A DNA stretch of 64,000 nt from Pseudomonas sp. KBW05 (GCF_003852405.1 NZ_QAJM01000019.1:124001-188000); one strand, 5' to 3'. Positions 10,910 through 26,533 are shown, numbered from the stretch's first letter. The notes: generated by a model not told the origin, from the sequence alone. Numbers and translations are program-made.

Positions 10910-12172
10910 TTAAAAATTGCCTTTGACCCACGCTTGCAGACGCTCGAACAACGGCGCTTTCGCCTCGTCGTCACTGCGGTAGCTGTCGCGGATGCTCGGG
11001 CCCGACAGGGAAATGCCGTCGGTCTGCTTTTGCAGGCCGTACAACAGCAAGCCCACGCCAGTGGAATAAATCGGGTTGCGCACCACGTCGCCCAGGCCTT
11101 TGACGCCATGGGGCACGCCCAGGCGCACCGGCATGTGGAAGATTTCCTCGGCCAGTTCGACCGCGCCTTCCATCTTCGAGGTGCCACCGGTCAGCACGAT
11201 GCCGGCCGGGATCAAATCTTCGTAGCCGCTGCGACGCAGCTCAGCCTGGATCAGGGTGAACAGCTCGTCGTAGCGCGGCTCGACCACTTCGGCCAGGGCC
11301 TGGCGCGACAGTTCGCGCGGTGGACGGTCGCCCACGCTTGGCACCTTGATGGTCTCGCCGGCACCGGCCAGTTTGGCCAGGGCGCAGGCGTAGCGGATCT
11401 TGATTTCTTCGGCGTACTGGGTCGGTGTGCGCAGCGCCATGGCGATGTCGTTGGTCACCTGGTCACCGGCAATCGGGATCACGGCGGTGTGACGGATCGC
11501 ACCTTCGGTGAAGATCGCGATGTCAGTGGTGCCGCCGCCGATGTCCACCAGGCACACGCCCAGTTCTTTTTCGTCGTCGGTCAGCACGGAGTAAGCCGAT
11601 GCCAGCTGCTCCAGAATGATGTCGTCGATTTCCAGGCCGCAGCGGCGCACGCATTTTTCAATGTTCTGTGCGGCGTTGACGGCGCAGGTCACCACGTGGA
11701 CCTTGGCTTCCAGACGTACGCCCGACATGCCCAGGGGCTCGCGAACGCCTTCCTGGTTATCGATCACGTAGTCCTGCGGCAGCGTGTGCAGCACGCGCTG
11801 GTCAGCCGGGATCGCCACGGCCTGGGCAGCGTCGAGTACACGCTCAAGGTCGGCGGCGCTGACTTCACGGTCGCGGATCGCCACGATGCCGTGGGAGTTC
11901 AGGCTGCGGATATGGTTGCCCGCAACGCCGACGAACGCCGAGTGGATCCGGCAACCGGCCATCAGCTGCGCTTCTTCGATGGCGCGCTGGATCGACTGCA
12001 CGGTGGACTCGATGTTCACCACCACGCCCTTCTTCAGGCCCCGGGACGGATGCGTGCCGATACCGACGATCTCGATTACGCCGTCTTCTCCGACCTCGCC
12101 GACCAGCGCCACCACCTTGGAGGTGCCGATATCGAGACCGACGATCATTTTGCCGCTTTGCACGTTTGCCAT
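10910..12172 (-). CDS. ftsA: cell division protein FtsA
   Basis: Actin-like ATPase of 420 residues that anchors FtsZ filaments to the inner membrane. Phosphate-1 motif GLDIGTSKVVALVGE lies at the N-terminus, the second phosphate loop is VDIGGGTTDIAIFTEG, and the adenosine motif is VLTGGTSKMEGA. The C-terminal amphipathic membrane-targeting helix is visible in PLFERLQAWVKGNF. It starts 15 bases after the ftsQ stop. Confidence 0.98.
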   Translation of the reverse strand: MANVQSGKMIVGLDIGTSKVVALVGEVGEDGVIEIVGIGTHPSRGLKKGVVVNIESTVQSIQRAIEEAQLMAGCRIHSAFVGVAGNHIRSLNSHGIVAIRDREVSAADLERVLDAAQAVAIPADQRVLHTLPQDYVIDNQEGVREPLGMSGVRLEAKVHVVTCAVNAAQNIEKCVRRCGLEIDDIILEQLASAYSVLTDDEKELGVCLVDIGGGTTDIAIFTEGAIRHTAVIPIAGDQVTNDIAMALRTPTQYAEEIKIRYACALAKLAGAGETIKVPSVGDRPPRELSRQALAEVVEPRYDELFTLIQAELRRSGYEDLIPAGIVLTGGTSKMEGAVELAEEIFHMPVRLGVPHGVKGLGDVVRNPIYSTGVGLLLYGLQKQTDGISLSGPSIRDSYRSDDEAKAPLFERLQAWVKGNF

Positions 12173-12187
12173 GGGTCCTGCCTCTTC

Positions 12188-13057
12188 TTAATTCTTCGCG
12201 ACAGCGGGTTGCGCTGCCGTGGGCGCAGCCGGTTCACGCCAGCCGACGGCAAGGCCGTTGGCGTAACGCAGGTCGACGCTCGCAATGTTCGTAATCTGTT
12301 CTTTCAAGGTCTTGTCATAGATGGCAATAAAGCGGCGCATCTTTTCCACCAAGCGGTCGCGTCCCAGCAACAACTGGATGCCCGGGCCGGAACTGCCGGC
12401 CCCGGTGGTCAAAAACCAGCTGCCCCGCTCACGCAATTCCAGGCGTGCAATGGAGAAGCCCATTGGCCGCAGCATCTGGCTCAAGGCCTGATACTGCTGC
12501 ATCACTTGCTGCTGCGCCCGCTGCGGCCCGAACAACTGCGGCAGGTGCTCGTAGTTGGCCAGTTCACGCGGCGTAAACGCCTGGCCCTGGTTGTTCAACA
12601 GCGCTTCGTCACCCCAACGGGCCACGGGCAGTTGTTCTTCCAGGCGGATCGTCACCTGGTCCGGCCAGACGCGGCGGACTTCGGCGTGGGCGATCCACGG
12701 CATCTGTTCCAGCTCACCGCGCATACCGGCCAGGTCGATGGTAAAGAAGCTCGCCGCCAGGTACGGGCCGATGCGCTGCTGTACCGCCTGCTGGCTGATG
12801 TAGCTCAAGTCGCCCTGCACGCTGATCTTGGTGATCGGCCGGTCGGCATACGGCAACAGGCGCTGCGCGCCCTCGTAGGTGCCGAAGCCCAACACCACCA
12901 GCAACACCGGCCAGAACAGCGCCTTGAGAAAACCAAAGTTGGCTTTCGGCAGGCGCGCCGACATCGGCTCTTTAGCCACCATGCGGCTGGCACCCCGTGG
13001 CACCGGCTTGCGGCCGGGTGCTGGGGGTTGCTGATGTCGAAGCGATGCGCCGTTCAT
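12188..13057 (-). CDS. ftsQ: cell division protein FtsQ
   Basis: Bitopic divisome protein (289 residues) linking FtsB/FtsL to other division components. A basic, proline-rich cytoplasmic tail (about 1-45) precedes a single TM helix ([19 protein letters not shown], about 46-64). The periplasmic part follows with a POTRA domain ([20 protein letters not shown] onward) and the beta domain with [16 protein letters not shown]. It starts 5 bases after ddlB and ends 15 bases before ftsA. Confidence 0.96.
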   Translation of the reverse strand: MNGASLRHQQPPAPGRKPVPRGASRMVAKEPMSARLPKANFGFLKALFWPVLLVVLGFGTYEGAQRLLPYADRPITKISVQGDLSYISQQAVQQRIGPYLAASFFTIDLAGMRGELEQMPWIAHAEVRRVWPDQVTIRLEEQLPVARWGDEALLNNQGQAFTPRELANYEHLPQLFGPQRAQQQVMQQYQALSQMLRPMGFSIARLELRERGSWFLTTGAGSSGPGIQLLLGRDRLVEKMRRFIAIYDKTLKEQITNIASVDLRYANGLAVGWREPAAPTAAQPAVAKN

Positions 13058-13062
13058 GTCTG

Positions 13063-15456
<2,394 letters not shown>

Positions 15457-15464
<8 letters not shown>

Positions 15465-16527
15465 GGGCCACCTCCAGGCAGATATCGACCACGGTACGGG
15501 TTGCGTCAGGTTTGGCCAGGCGGCTTGCGGTGCTCGCCATGCTGTTGAGTCGTTCCGGTTGCATCAAAACCTCGGTCAGGCGTGCGGCCAAATCGGCGGC
15601 GCCAGTCGTTCTTTGCGGCAGCAGGAAGGCAGCGCCCTCCCCGGCCAAATATTCGGCGTTGCGGGTCTGGTGATCGTCGATTGCGTGGGGCAAAGGCACC
15701 AGCAAGGACGGCAGACCGGCGGCGGCCAGTTCACTGACGGTCAACGCGCCGGAGCGGCAGACCACCAGGTCGGCCCAGCCATAGGCTTGGGCCATGTCTT
15801 TGATGAAGGGCTGTACGTTCGCCTCCACACCGGCTTCGCGATAGCGCGAGGCGGTGACTTCACCATGATCTTTACCGGCCTGATGGAAGACCTCCGGACG
15901 CAATTCCACAGGGAGTTGCGCCAGGGCTTCCGGCAGCAGTTTGTTCAAGGGCTCGGAGCCCAGGCTGCCGCCCATGATCAGCAGGTGCGCCTTGCGCCCG
16001 CTCAGTGCTTCGCGAGCAATGTCCATGAACAGTTCGGTGCGCACCGGGTTGCCGGTGGTGCGCAGTTTGTCGGATGCGTCGAAAGTCTTCGGGAAGGCCT
16101 CGCACACCCGTGCAGCCAGGGGCGCCAACAGGCGGTTGGCAGTCCCGGCCACGGCGTTCTGCTCGTGCACGATCACCGGCACACCGGCGAGCCTGGCGGC
16201 GACGCCACCCGGGCCTGTCACATAACCACCAAAGCCCAGCACACACACCGGCTGCAATTCGCGAATCACCTTGCGCGCCTGCCACACCGCCTTGAGCAAC
16301 ACGAACGGCGCCTTGAGCAGGGACAACTTGCCCTTGCCACGCAGGCCGGTGACGTTGATCAAGTGCAGCGGCAAACCGGCATTCGGTACCAAGTCGTTTT
16401 CGATACCGCGCGGCGTGCCCAACCAGTGCACGGTGTAGCCACGGTTCTGGAACTCACGCGCACACGCCAAGGCCGGGAACACATGGCCCCCGGTGCCGCC
16501 CGCCATGATCAGCACGTTAGCGCCCAT
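15457..16527 (-). CDS. murG: lipid II synthase MurG
   Basis: Peripheral membrane GT28 glycosyltransferase that adds GlcNAc to lipid I. The 356-residue form starting at 16527 begins [20 protein letters not shown], with the first glycine-rich loop right at the N-terminus and GAGGAG upstream; an in-frame ATG at 16557 would add ten residues of no known role. The second G-loop ([13 protein letters not shown]) and the UDP-GlcNAc site ([16 protein letters not shown]) are present. The start overlaps the ftsW end by 11 bases. Confidence 0.97.
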
Positions 16528-17740
16528 GGGTTGGCTCCTCGGCAAAATCGCTCTCACTGAATTCCATCTCTTCGCTGCCCAAGTGGGTTCGACTCTCCCA
16601 CTCGATGCGCAGCAACAAGCCCAGGCACGCGCAGCAAATCACCAACGAACTGCCGCCGTAGCTGAGGAACGGCAAGGTCAGGCCCTTGGTCGGCAGCAGG
16701 CCGACGTTCACGCCGATGTTGATCAGGAACTGGCCGATCCACAGGAACGACAAGCCGTACGCCACATACGCGGCGAAATACTGTTTGGCCTTCTCGGCCC
16801 ACAAGCCGATGTACATGCCCCGCACACACACGAACACGAACAGCGCAACGGTGCACAGCGAACCCACCACGCCGAGTTCTTCGGCGAGCACCGAAAACAC
16901 GAAGTCGGTGTGGGCTTCCGGCAGGTAGAACTGCTTCTGCACGCTGTTGCCCAGGCCCACGCCCAACCACTCGCCGCGCCCGAATGCGATCAACGCCTGG
17001 GTCAACTGGTAGCCGGAACCGAACTGGTCGGACCACGGATCGGTAAAGGTAATCAGACGGGCCATCCGGTAGGGTTGCGCCTGCACCAGGATGGTCACGG
17101 CCGCGACGGCCAGTACCACCATCAAGGTGAAACGGAACAGGCCGACGCCGCCCAGGAATAGCATCGCCGCCGCTGCCCCCATCATCACGACGGTGGCACC
17201 GAAGTCGGGCTCCATCAGCAACAGGCCAGCCATGGGCAGCAGCACGATGAACGGCTTGAAGAAGCCCATCCAGCTTTCGCGCACTTCTTTCTGGCGACGC
17301 ACCAGGTAGCCGGCCAGGTAGATCACCACGAACACCTTGGCGATTTCCGACGGCTGCACGTTGAACGCACCGAAGCCGATCCAGCGCATCGAACCGTTCA
17401 CCTCGCGGCCGATGCCGGGCAGGATCACCATGATCAGCAAGCCAAACGCACCGATCAGCATCAGCCAACCCAGGCGCTGCCAGGTGGCGATGGGAATCAT
17501 CATGGTGACAATGCAGGCGCCGAGGCCGAGCAACAGGTACACCAGGTGACGGATCATCATGTACAGGGTGTTGCCCGACTGCACGGCGGCCACTTCGGAC
17601 GACGCCGACGTGATCATCACCAGGCCCAGGCCCAGCAGCGCGAGGCAACCGGCAAGCATGGGGAAGTCGAGGTCGATACCGCGCCCGGTGATGATCGGCG
17701 ACGGGTACGGCTTGATGATGTTTCTCAGACCGAGGCTCAT
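16517..17740 (-). CDS. ftsW: septal peptidoglycan polymerase FtsW
   Basis: SEDS-family glycosyltransferase that polymerises lipid II at the septum together with FtsI. The chosen start, MSLGLRNIIKPYPSP, overlaps the murD stop by 4 bases (ATGA) and gives 407 residues; a longer upstream frame reads into murD. About ten TM helices are visible. Conserved SEDS features include the catalytic-loop region DPWSDQFGSGYQLTQALIAFG and the C-terminal PTKGLTLPFLSYGGSSL. The acidic C-terminal tail is cytoplasmic. Confidence 0.97.
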   Translation of the reverse strand: MSLGLRNIIKPYPSPIITGRGIDLDFPMLAGCLALLGLGLVMITSASSEVAAVQSGNTLYMMIRHLVYLLLGLGACIVTMMIPIATWQRLGWLMLIGAFGLLIMVILPGIGREVNGSMRWIGFGAFNVQPSEIAKVFVVIYLAGYLVRRQKEVRESWMGFFKPFIVLLPMAGLLLMEPDFGATVVMMGAAAAMLFLGGVGLFRFTLMVVLAVAAVTILVQAQPYRMARLITFTDPWSDQFGSGYQLTQALIAFGRGEWLGVGLGNSVQKQFYLPEAHTDFVFSVLAEELGVVGSLCTVALFVFVCVRGMYIGLWAEKAKQYFAAYVAYGLSFLWIGQFLINIGVNVGLLPTKGLTLPFLSYGGSSLVICCACLGLLLRIEWESRTHLGSEEMEFSESDFAEEPTHGR

Positions 17741-19083
17741 ACCAAAGCCTCCACGGCGCGGGCGAACAACTGGCCGCGCTCTTCGTAGTTCTTGAACATG
17801 TCGAAGCTGGCACACGCCGGCGACAGCAGCACCGCATCGCCCGGCTGGGCCAGGGCCTTGCACTGGGCAATAGCGTCGTCCAGGGACGTGGCGCGCACTT
17901 GCGGCACTGCGTCACCAAGGGCGGCGGCGATCAGATCGGAATCGCGGCCCATCAGCACCACGGCGCGGCAATGTGCGGCGACCGGACCTTTGAGGTCCTT
18001 GAAGTCGGCACCCTTGCCATCGCCACCGGCGATCAGCACCAGCTTGCCGTCGATATCGGCACCCAGGCCTTCGATGGCAGCCAATGCGGCGCCGACGTTG
18101 GTGGCCTTGGAGTCGTTGTAATAGCTGACGCCATCGAGATCGCGTACCCACTGGCAGCGATGCTCAAGGCCGCCGAAACTGCGCAGCGCCGCCAGCATGG
18201 CGTCGAACGGCAGGCCCACGGCATGCCCCAGCGCCAGCGCCGCAAGAGCATTGGACTGGTTATGGGCGCCACGGATTTTCAGCTCGCGCACCGGCATCAG
18301 GTTCTGGAATTCGAAGGCCAGGTATTTCTCGCCGTTCTCTTCCCGAATGCCAAAGGCTTTGAAATCGGGTTTGCCGAGACCAAAGGTCCAGCAAGGCATG
18401 CCCTCCCCCATCAGCGGACGGCTCAGGGCATCCTGGCGGTTGACCACAAATTGCTTGGCGCCACGGAAGATCCGGTGCTTGGCCAGGTGATAAGCCGGCA
18501 GGCCGCTGTAGCGGTCCATGTGGTCTTCACTCACGTTCAACACAGTGGCCACTTCGGCACCGAGGTCGTGGGTGGTTTCCAGTTGGAAGCTCGACAGCTC
18601 CATCACGTACAACTCGACGTCGTCGCTGAGCAGGTCCAGTGCCGGCACGCCAAGGTTGCCGCCCACGGCCACGCGCTTGCCGGCCGCAGCCGCCATCTCG
18701 CCGACCAGGGTGGTCACGGTACTTTTTGCATTGGAGCCGCTGATGGCCACAATCGGCGCCTTCGCGTTACGCGCGAACAGGTCGATGTCACCGGACAGCT
18801 TCACGCCACGTGCGGCGGCGGCTTGCAGGGCCGGTGTCGCCAGGGCCAGGCCGGGGCTCACGTAGAGCTCGTCGGCACGGCAGAGAAACTCGACATCCAA
18901 CTCGCCACAACGCACTTCCACGTGCGGGTAGTCACGGCGCAGCGTGACCAGCTCCGGTGGATTTTCCCGCGTGTCGGCGACGGCAAACGACGTGCCCCGG
19001 TTCGCCAGGAAGCGAACCAGGGACATGCCGCTCTTGCCGAGGCCGACAACGATGCGGAAGTGGTCTGAAGCGATCAGGGACAC
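17737..19083 (-). CDS. murD: UDP-N-acetylmuramoylalanine--D-glutamate ligase MurD
   Basis: Second Mur ligase, adding D-Glu. It has 448 residues with the N-terminal Rossmann start IVVGLGKSGMSLVRFL, the P-loop GSNAKSTVTTLVGEM (the Pseudomonas variant, with SNA in place of the more common TNG), the Mg/substrate segment MELSSFQLETTHDL and the C-terminal ADP site LLSPACASFDMFKNYEERG. It starts 6 bases after mraY and its end overlaps ftsW. Confidence 0.98.
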   Translation of the reverse strand: MSLIASDHFRIVVGLGKSGMSLVRFLANRGTSFAVADTRENPPELVTLRRDYPHVEVRCGELDVEFLCRADELYVSPGLALATPALQAAAARGVKLSGDIDLFARNAKAPIVAISGSNAKSTVTTLVGEMAAAAGKRVAVGGNLGVPALDLLSDDVELYVMELSSFQLETTHDLGAEVATVLNVSEDHMDRYSGLPAYHLAKHRIFRGAKQFVVNRQDALSRPLMGEGMPCWTFGLGKPDFKAFGIREENGEKYLAFEFQNLMPVRELKIRGAHNQSNALAALALGHAVGLPFDAMLAALRSFGGLEHRCQWVRDLDGVSYYNDSKATNVGAALAAIEGLGADIDGKLVLIAGGDGKGADFKDLKGPVAAHCRAVVLMGRDSDLIAAALGDAVPQVRATSLDDAIAQCKALAQPGDAVLLSPACASFDMFKNYEERGQLFARAVEALV

Positions 19084-19089
19084 TCGTTT

Positions 19090-20172
19090 CTACCTCAGTT
19101 TCAGGGTGGCAAGGCCGACCAGCACGAGAATCACGGTGATGATCCAGAAACGGACGATCACACGCGGCTCAGGCCAGCCCTTGAGTTCAAAGTGGTGGTG
19201 AATCGGCGCCATGCGGAACACGCGGCGCCCGGTCAACTTGAAGGAGGCCACCTGGATGACCACCGACAGGGTTTCCATCACGAACACACCGCCCATGATG
19301 AACAGCACGATTTCCTGGCGCACGATCACGGCGATGGTACCCAGGGCTGCGCCGAGCGCCAGTGCGCCGACGTCGCCCATGAACACTTGCGCCGGGTAGG
19401 TGTTGAACCACAGGAAGCCCAGGCCGGCACCGATCAGCGCGCCGCAGAACACGATCAGTTCGCCCGCGCCCGGTACGTAAGGGATCAGCAGGTATTCAGC
19501 GAATTTCACGTTACCCGACAGGTAGCAGAAGATGCCGAGCGCGCCGCCCACCATCACCGTCGGCATGATCGCCAGGCCGTCGAGGCCGTCGGTGAGATTC
19601 ACCGCGTTGCTGGAGCCGACGATCACGAAATAGGTCAGCACCACGAAGCCCACGCCCAGTGGAATGCTGGCGTCCTTGAGCATCGGGATGATCAGGGTGG
19701 TTTCCACCGCACTTGGCGCGGTCACGAACAGGAAAATCGCTGCGCCCAGGCCAAACACCGACTGCCAGAAATACTTCCAGCGGCTTGGCAGGCCTTTCGA
19801 ATTTTTCTCGATCACCTTGCGGTAGTCATCGACCCAGCCGATGGCGCCGAACAACAGGGTCACCAGCAACACCGTCCACACGTAGCGGTTGTGCAGGTCG
19901 GCCCAGAGCAAGGTGCTGATGCCGATGGACGACAGAATCAGCGCGCCGCCCATGGTCGGGGTGCCGGATTTGGACAGGTGCGACTGCGGGCCGTCATTAC
20001 GAACCGATTGACCAATTTGCAGGTTCTGCAGGGTGCGGATCATCCACGGCCCCAAAAACAGCGACAACGACAGCGCGGTCAGCACACCCAGGATCCCGCG
20101 CAGGGTCAGGTACTGAAAGACCGCGAAGCCTTTGTGGAACTGTTGCAGATACTCAGCCAGCAGCAGCAGCAT
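19090..20172 (-). CDS. mraY: phospho-MurNAc-pentapeptide transferase MraY
   Basis: Polytopic inner-membrane enzyme that makes lipid I from UDP-MurNAc-pentapeptide and undecaprenyl phosphate. I use the ATG at 20172 ([16 protein letters not shown], 360 residues, the standard family length), whose A overlaps the last base of the murF stop (TAATG). Signature motifs seen are the aspartates in [18 protein letters not shown], and [12 protein letters not shown], plus a His-rich loop in [12 protein letters not shown]. About ten TM segments. Confidence 0.98.
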   Translation of the reverse strand: MLLLLAEYLQQFHKGFAVFQYLTLRGILGVLTALSLSLFLGPWMIRTLQNLQIGQSVRNDGPQSHLSKSGTPTMGGALILSSIGISTLLWADLHNRYVWTVLLVTLLFGAIGWVDDYRKVIEKNSKGLPSRWKYFWQSVFGLGAAIFLFVTAPSAVETTLIIPMLKDASIPLGVGFVVLTYFVIVGSSNAVNLTDGLDGLAIMPTVMVGGALGIFCYLSGNVKFAEYLLIPYVPGAGELIVFCGALIGAGLGFLWFNTYPAQVFMGDVGALALGAALGTIAVIVRQEIVLFIMGGVFVMETLSVVIQVASFKLTGRRVFRMAPIHHHFELKGWPEPRVIVRFWIITVILVLVGLATLKLR

Positions 20173-21542
20173 TAATGTTTCTCCGTACTTGAGCCACACA
20201 AGGCCGCGACGACGTTTTCCATCACCGCGCTGCGCGATCCCTTGATCAAAATGGTTGTGTGTTTGTCTTGTTCGGCCGCAGCCAACGCCTGGATCAACTC
20301 GGCCTGGGTGGCGAAATGCCGTGCGCCAGGGCCGAAAGCGTTGACCGCGTGGGCCATGTTCGTACCCACGGCATACAGCGCGTCGACCTTGCCGGCGGCG
20401 TAGGCACCGACTTCGCGGTGGCCTTGCTCAGCCCAGTCGCCCAGTTCGCCGATGTCGCCCAGCACCAGCACCTTGCGCCCGGCAAAGCCCTTCAGCAGAT
20501 CAACAGCGGCATTAATGGAGGACGGGTTGGCGTTGTAGGTGTCATCGATCACGCGCATGCCATTGGTCGCCAACTGCGCCACGGTACGGCCCTTGACCGG
20601 CTGCACGGCGCCCAAGCCCGTGGCGATACCAAACAGCGACACGCCCAGGGCGTGAGCGGCGGCGGCGGCGGCCAGTGCATTGGCGACGTTATGGTTACCC
20701 AGCAGGTTCAACTGCACCTGCTCGCTGCCTTGCGGCGTGTGCAAGGTGAAGGACGGGCAGCCACGGGCATCAACGGTGATGCTGGACGCATGAAAATCAG
20801 CCGCGGCATTGCACACGGCAAACGTCAGGACCTTGCGACCGGCGGCGCGTACACGCCAGGTCTCGAAGGCCTTGTCGTCGAGATTCAATACAGCGGTGCC
20901 CGATGCATCGAGGCCTTCAAGGATTTCGCCCTTGGCTTCGACGATTTTCTCCGGGCCGCCGAACTCGCCAACATGGGCGGTACCGGCGTTGTTGATGATC
21001 GCTACGTGGGGCTTGGTCAGCGCCACGGTGTAGGCGATTTCGCCAATGCGCGACGCGCCCAGCTCGATGACGGCCGCCGTGTGTTCCGGGGCCAGTTCGA
21101 GCAGGGTCAGCGGTGCGCCAAAATCATTGTTCAGGTTGCCACGGGTAGCGAGCACTGGGCCGCGCGTGCGCAGGATGCCGGCAAGCAGCTCCTTGACCGT
21201 GGTCTTGCCGCTGGAGCCGGTGATGGCTGCAACAGGCTTATCGAACGCGGCACGGTTCAGCGCGCCCAACTGGCCCAGGGCCAAGCGGGTATCGGCGACC
21301 AGCAATTGCGGCAAGGTGGAATCTGCTACTTCGCGCTGCACCAAGGCGCCCACGGCACCGTTGGCAGCGACGTCATTCAGGTAGTCGTGGCCATCGAAAC
21401 GCGGGCCTGCCAAAGCGACGAACAATTGGCCCGGCTTGATGTTGCGGCTGTCGATACTGACACCGTCGAAGCGGCAATCGCTCGACAGAACACGGGCCGC
21501 CAGGGCCTGGGTCAGTTCGCTGAATGTCATCGCTTTAAGCAT
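20172..21542 (-). CDS. murF: UDP-MurNAc-tripeptide--D-Ala-D-Ala ligase MurF
   Basis: Fourth Mur ligase, adding the D-Ala-D-Ala made by Ddl. The 456 residues contain the N-terminal substrate domain ([19 protein letters not shown]), the P-loop [14 protein letters not shown], the central [10 protein letters not shown] and the C-terminal [15 protein letters not shown] motif. The start at 21542 overlaps the murE stop by 8 bases; an internal ATG four codons later is an alternative. Confidence 0.97.
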   Translation of the reverse strand: MLKAMTFSELTQALAARVLSSDCRFDGVSIDSRNIKPGQLFVALAGPRFDGHDYLNDVAANGAVGALVQREVADSTLPQLLVADTRLALGQLGALNRAAFDKPVAAITGSSGKTTVKELLAGILRTRGPVLATRGNLNNDFGAPLTLLELAPEHTAAVIELGASRIGEIAYTVALTKPHVAIINNAGTAHVGEFGGPEKIVEAKGEILEGLDASGTAVLNLDDKAFETWRVRAAGRKVLTFAVCNAAADFHASSITVDARGCPSFTLHTPQGSEQVQLNLLGNHNVANALAAAAAAHALGVSLFGIATGLGAVQPVKGRTVAQLATNGMRVIDDTYNANPSSINAAVDLLKGFAGRKVLVLGDIGELGDWAEQGHREVGAYAAGKVDALYAVGTNMAHAVNAFGPGARHFATQAELIQALAAAEQDKHTTILIKGSRSAVMENVVAALCGSSTEKH

Positions 21543-22997
21543 GGGCGACCTCCCAGGCGGTCAAGGCGTGATCGGCCTCGACCAGATCGGAGAAGGCATG
21601 GCGTTCGCCGTTGATTTCCTGGTAGTCCTCGTGCCCCTTGCCGGCCAGCACCACGACGTCATCCACACCGGCGCTGGCAATCAGTTGGGCAATGGCGGCG
21701 CCACGACCGGCGACAAACGTCACCTTGGACGCGTCTTGGAAGCCGACACGGATGTCGTCGAAAATCTGGCTCGGGTCTTCGCTGCGCGGGTTGTCGTCGG
21801 TGACGAGCACACCGTCTGCGAGGCGCTCGACGATCTCGGCCATCAGCGGACGCTTGCCGCGATCACGGTCGCCGCCGCAGCCGAACAGGCAGAGCAATTT
21901 GCCCTTGGCATGTGGGCGCAGGGCAACCAGGACTTTTTCCAGGGCATCCGGGGTGTGGGCATAGTCGACCACCACCAGCGGCTGCGAACCGCCACCCAAA
22001 CGCTGCATGCGCCCGACCGGGCCTTCCAGCTTGGGCAGCACCCGCAGGATTTCGTCCAGGGCGTAATCCAGGCCAAGCAACGCGCCAACGGCAGCGAGGA
22101 CGTTGCTCAGGTTGAAGCGACCGAGCAGGCTGCTACGCAAGTGGTGCTCGCCTTGTGGCGTCACCAGCGTGGCACGCACGCCCTCGTCATTAAATTGGGC
22201 CTCGCGGCAATACAGGTACGCGCTGGAATCTTCCAGGCTGTAGCTGATCAGGCGCGACTCATGCTCTTGCGCCGCCAACTGGCGACCGAATTCGTCGTCC
22301 AGGTTCACCACGCGGCACTTCAGGTCATTCCAGGCAAACAGCTTGGCCTTCTCGGCAGCGTAGGCCTCCATGGTGCCGTGGTAGTCCAGGTGATCGCGGG
22401 ACAGGTTGGTCATCACCGCCACATCAAAGGCCAGCGCAGCAACGCGCCCCTGGTGCAGGCCGTGGGACGAGACTTCCATGGCAACCGCCTTGGCACCGGC
22501 CTTTTTCAGGTCGGCCAGGGTCGCTTGCACGGCGATCGGGTTCGGCGTGGTGTGCAGGCCGCTGTGCAGCGCGCCATAAAAACCGGTGCCAAGGGTACCG
22601 ATAATGCCGCAGTGCTGGCCGAGCAGGTCCAAGGCCTGGGCGACCAACTGGGTCACGCTGGTCTTGCCATTGGTGCCGGTGACGCCCACCAGATTGACGT
22701 GACGGCTCGGGTCGCCATAAAAACGTCCGGCGATGTCCGACAGCTGTTTGGCCAGGCCCTTGACCGGAATCAACGGCACGTCGGTGATCGGCAGCACGGT
22801 GGCGCCTTCCACTTCATAAGCTACTGCCGCCGCACCGCGCTGCAAGGCATCGGCGATATGGTCACGACCATCGACCTTGCCACCTGGCACAGCCAGGAAC
22901 AGGTCACCGGCACGCACATTGCGGCTGTCCAGGCTCAGCTCGCGGATCAGCAGATCGCGGCCAGCGTGGGCGAAAATCTTGTTCAGGCTAAGAGACA

Positions 22998-22998
<1 letters not shown>
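21535..22998 (-). CDS. murE: UDP-MurNAc-dipeptide--meso-DAP ligase MurE
   Basis: Third Mur ligase, 487 residues. The P-loop is GVTGTNGKTSVTQL. The DNPR motif in VTDDNPRSEDP is the meso-diaminopimelate specificity signature, as expected for a gammaproteobacterium. The start overlaps the ftsI stop by one base (TGATG). Confidence 0.98.
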
Positions 22999-25029
<2,031 letters not shown>

Positions 25030-25033
<4 letters not shown>

Positions 25034-25977
25034 CGCAGCTTCTCGGCAACGCGCATGACAGCGCTGCGGGAGCGTGGGTTGGCCTTGAGTTCGGCTTCGG
25101 AAGCGAACTGCGCTTTGCCATGGATTTTGATTTTCGGCACAAAGGCTTCGAAACGTACCGGCAGGTTGCGCGGCAGGTTGTCGGACTCACCCTTGACCAG
25201 GCGACGCATGAACAGTTTGACGATACGATCTTCCAGGGAGTGGAAGCTGATCACCACCAGGCGACCGCCCACTTCCAAGGCGTCCAGCGCGGCTTCGAGG
25301 CCCGCCTCCAGATCGCCCAATTCGTTGTTGACGTGAATGCGCAGGCCCTGGAACGCACGGGTTGCCGGGTTCTTGCCCTTTTCCCACGCCGGGTTGGCGA
25401 CTTTCAGCACTTCGGCCAGGTCGGCGGTGCGCTCGAACGGCTGTATTTCCCGACGCTCGACCACGGCACGCGCCATGCGGCCGGCGAAGCGTTCTTCACC
25501 GTATTCCTTGAACACGCGAGTGATTTCTTCATGGGGCGCGGTGGCGATGAACTGCGCAGCGCTGATGCCCCGGGTAGGGTCCATGCGCATGTCGAGGGGA
25601 CCATCGTTCATGAAGCTGAAGCCACGCTCCGGGTCGTCGAGCTGTGGCGAAGACACGCCCAAGTCGAGCAAAACCCCGGCCACCTTGCCTGCCATGCCGC
25701 GTTCGGCCACTTCGGCACCCAGTTCGGCAAAGCTGCGCTGCACAACGACAAAGCGGCCGTCTTCGGCCGCTAGCGCTTGCCCGGTGGCAATCGCTTGGGG
25801 GTCTTTATCGAACCCGAGGAGTTTACCGTCGGACCCGAGCTGGCTGAGTATCAACCGGCTATGCCCGCCCCTGCCGAATGTGCCATCCAGATAGCAACCA
25901 TCCGCGCGCACGGCGAGAGCCTCAACGGCTTCGTCAAGCAATACGGTGATGTGGTTAAAGCCGCTATCAATAGTCAC
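25030..25977 (-). CDS. rsmH: 16S rRNA m4C1402 methyltransferase RsmH (MraW)
   Basis: SAM-dependent N4-methylation of C1402 in 16S rRNA. The 315 residues show the N-terminal [15 protein letters not shown]-binding [14 protein letters not shown] and FDKDPQAI, the motif [19 protein letters not shown] and the C-terminal [13 protein letters not shown]. Second gene of the dcw cluster; it overlaps mraZ and ftsL by 4 bases each. Confidence 0.98.
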
Positions 25978-26429
25978 AGGATCAAATCACGCAGTTCATC
26001 AGGCATGGCGCCCGGTTGTTGAATAGCAGCCAGGTCAGCTGCAGAAACAGCATCCCAGGCATCTTCGTCCCACAATTGGAACTTGTTCAGTTGGCCCACC
26101 AGCATTGCGCGCTTGTCCAGCTTGGCGTACTCGCGCAAACGCGGCGGCACCAGAAAACGACCGCTGCCATCGAGCTCGAGGTCGACGGCGTTGCCAATCA
26201 GCAAACGCTGCAGGCGGCGGTTTTCTTCACGCAATGAAGGCAGGGCACGCAACTTGGTTTCAATCAGCTCCCACTCATCGAGGGGGTAAACACATAAACA
26301 AGGGTCAACGGCATCGATCGTGATGATCAGTTGCCCGGAACTTCGCGAAATCAGCTCGTCACGATACCGGCTCGGCATAGCGAGACGGCCTTTTGCATCG
26401 AGACTGATAGCGTTAGCTCCGCGAAACAC
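25974..26429 (-). CDS. mraZ: transcriptional regulator MraZ
   Basis: First gene of the dcw cluster; a DNA-binding protein of 151 residues that represses its own promoter in several bacteria. The start is GTG at 26429 with GGAG 11 bases upstream. Two AbrB-like SpoVT halves are visible: [25 protein letters not shown] at the N-terminus (residues 2-26, given here by position and end motifs) and the second copy around [18 protein letters not shown]. Both have the D-x-x-GR signature. The upstream repeats at 26471-26497 are its likely operator. Confidence 0.97.
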   Translation of the reverse strand: MFRGANAISLDAKGRLAMPSRYRDELISRSSGQLIITIDAVDPCLCVYPLDEWELIETKLRALPSLREENRRLQRLLIGNAVDLELDGSGRFLVPPRLREYAKLDKRAMLVGQLNKFQLWDEDAWDAVSAADLAAIQQPGAMPDELRDLIL

Positions 26430-26470
26430 AGATGCGTTTCTCCAAATCTTAGCGTTTTACGTTCAAAAAA

Positions 26471-26497
26471 CCCACTTTGTGCCACTTTCCGCCACTT
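26471..26497 (-). promoter_or_regulatory. MraZ operator: three phased AAGTGG repeats
   Basis: On the minus strand the motif AAGTGG occurs three times at exact 10-base spacing (plus-strand CCACTT at 26472, 26482 and 26492). MraZ is known to bind short GTGG-type repeats with 10-base phasing ahead of mraZ. The repeats sit directly downstream of the -10 element, at about +6 to +35, where bound protein would block initiation. Confidence 0.75.
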
Positions 26498-26503
26498 GCG
26501 CAC

Positions 26504-26533
26504 ACTATAGGAATGCGCCTACCACACCGTCAA
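26504..26533 (-). promoter_or_regulatory. Pmra promoter of the dcw cluster
   Basis: Minus-strand TTGACG (26528-26533) and TATAGT (26504-26509) are separated by 18 bases, a strong sigma-70 promoter about 75 bases upstream of the mraZ GTG start and immediately before the MraZ repeats. Confidence 0.75.

Noticed and set aside
17737-19083. MurD P-loop reading GSNAKST instead of G-T-N-G-K-S-T as a possible inactivation
   Set aside because: This variant is, as far as I recall, usual in Pseudomonas MurD and keeps the phosphate-binding Lys-Ser/Thr.
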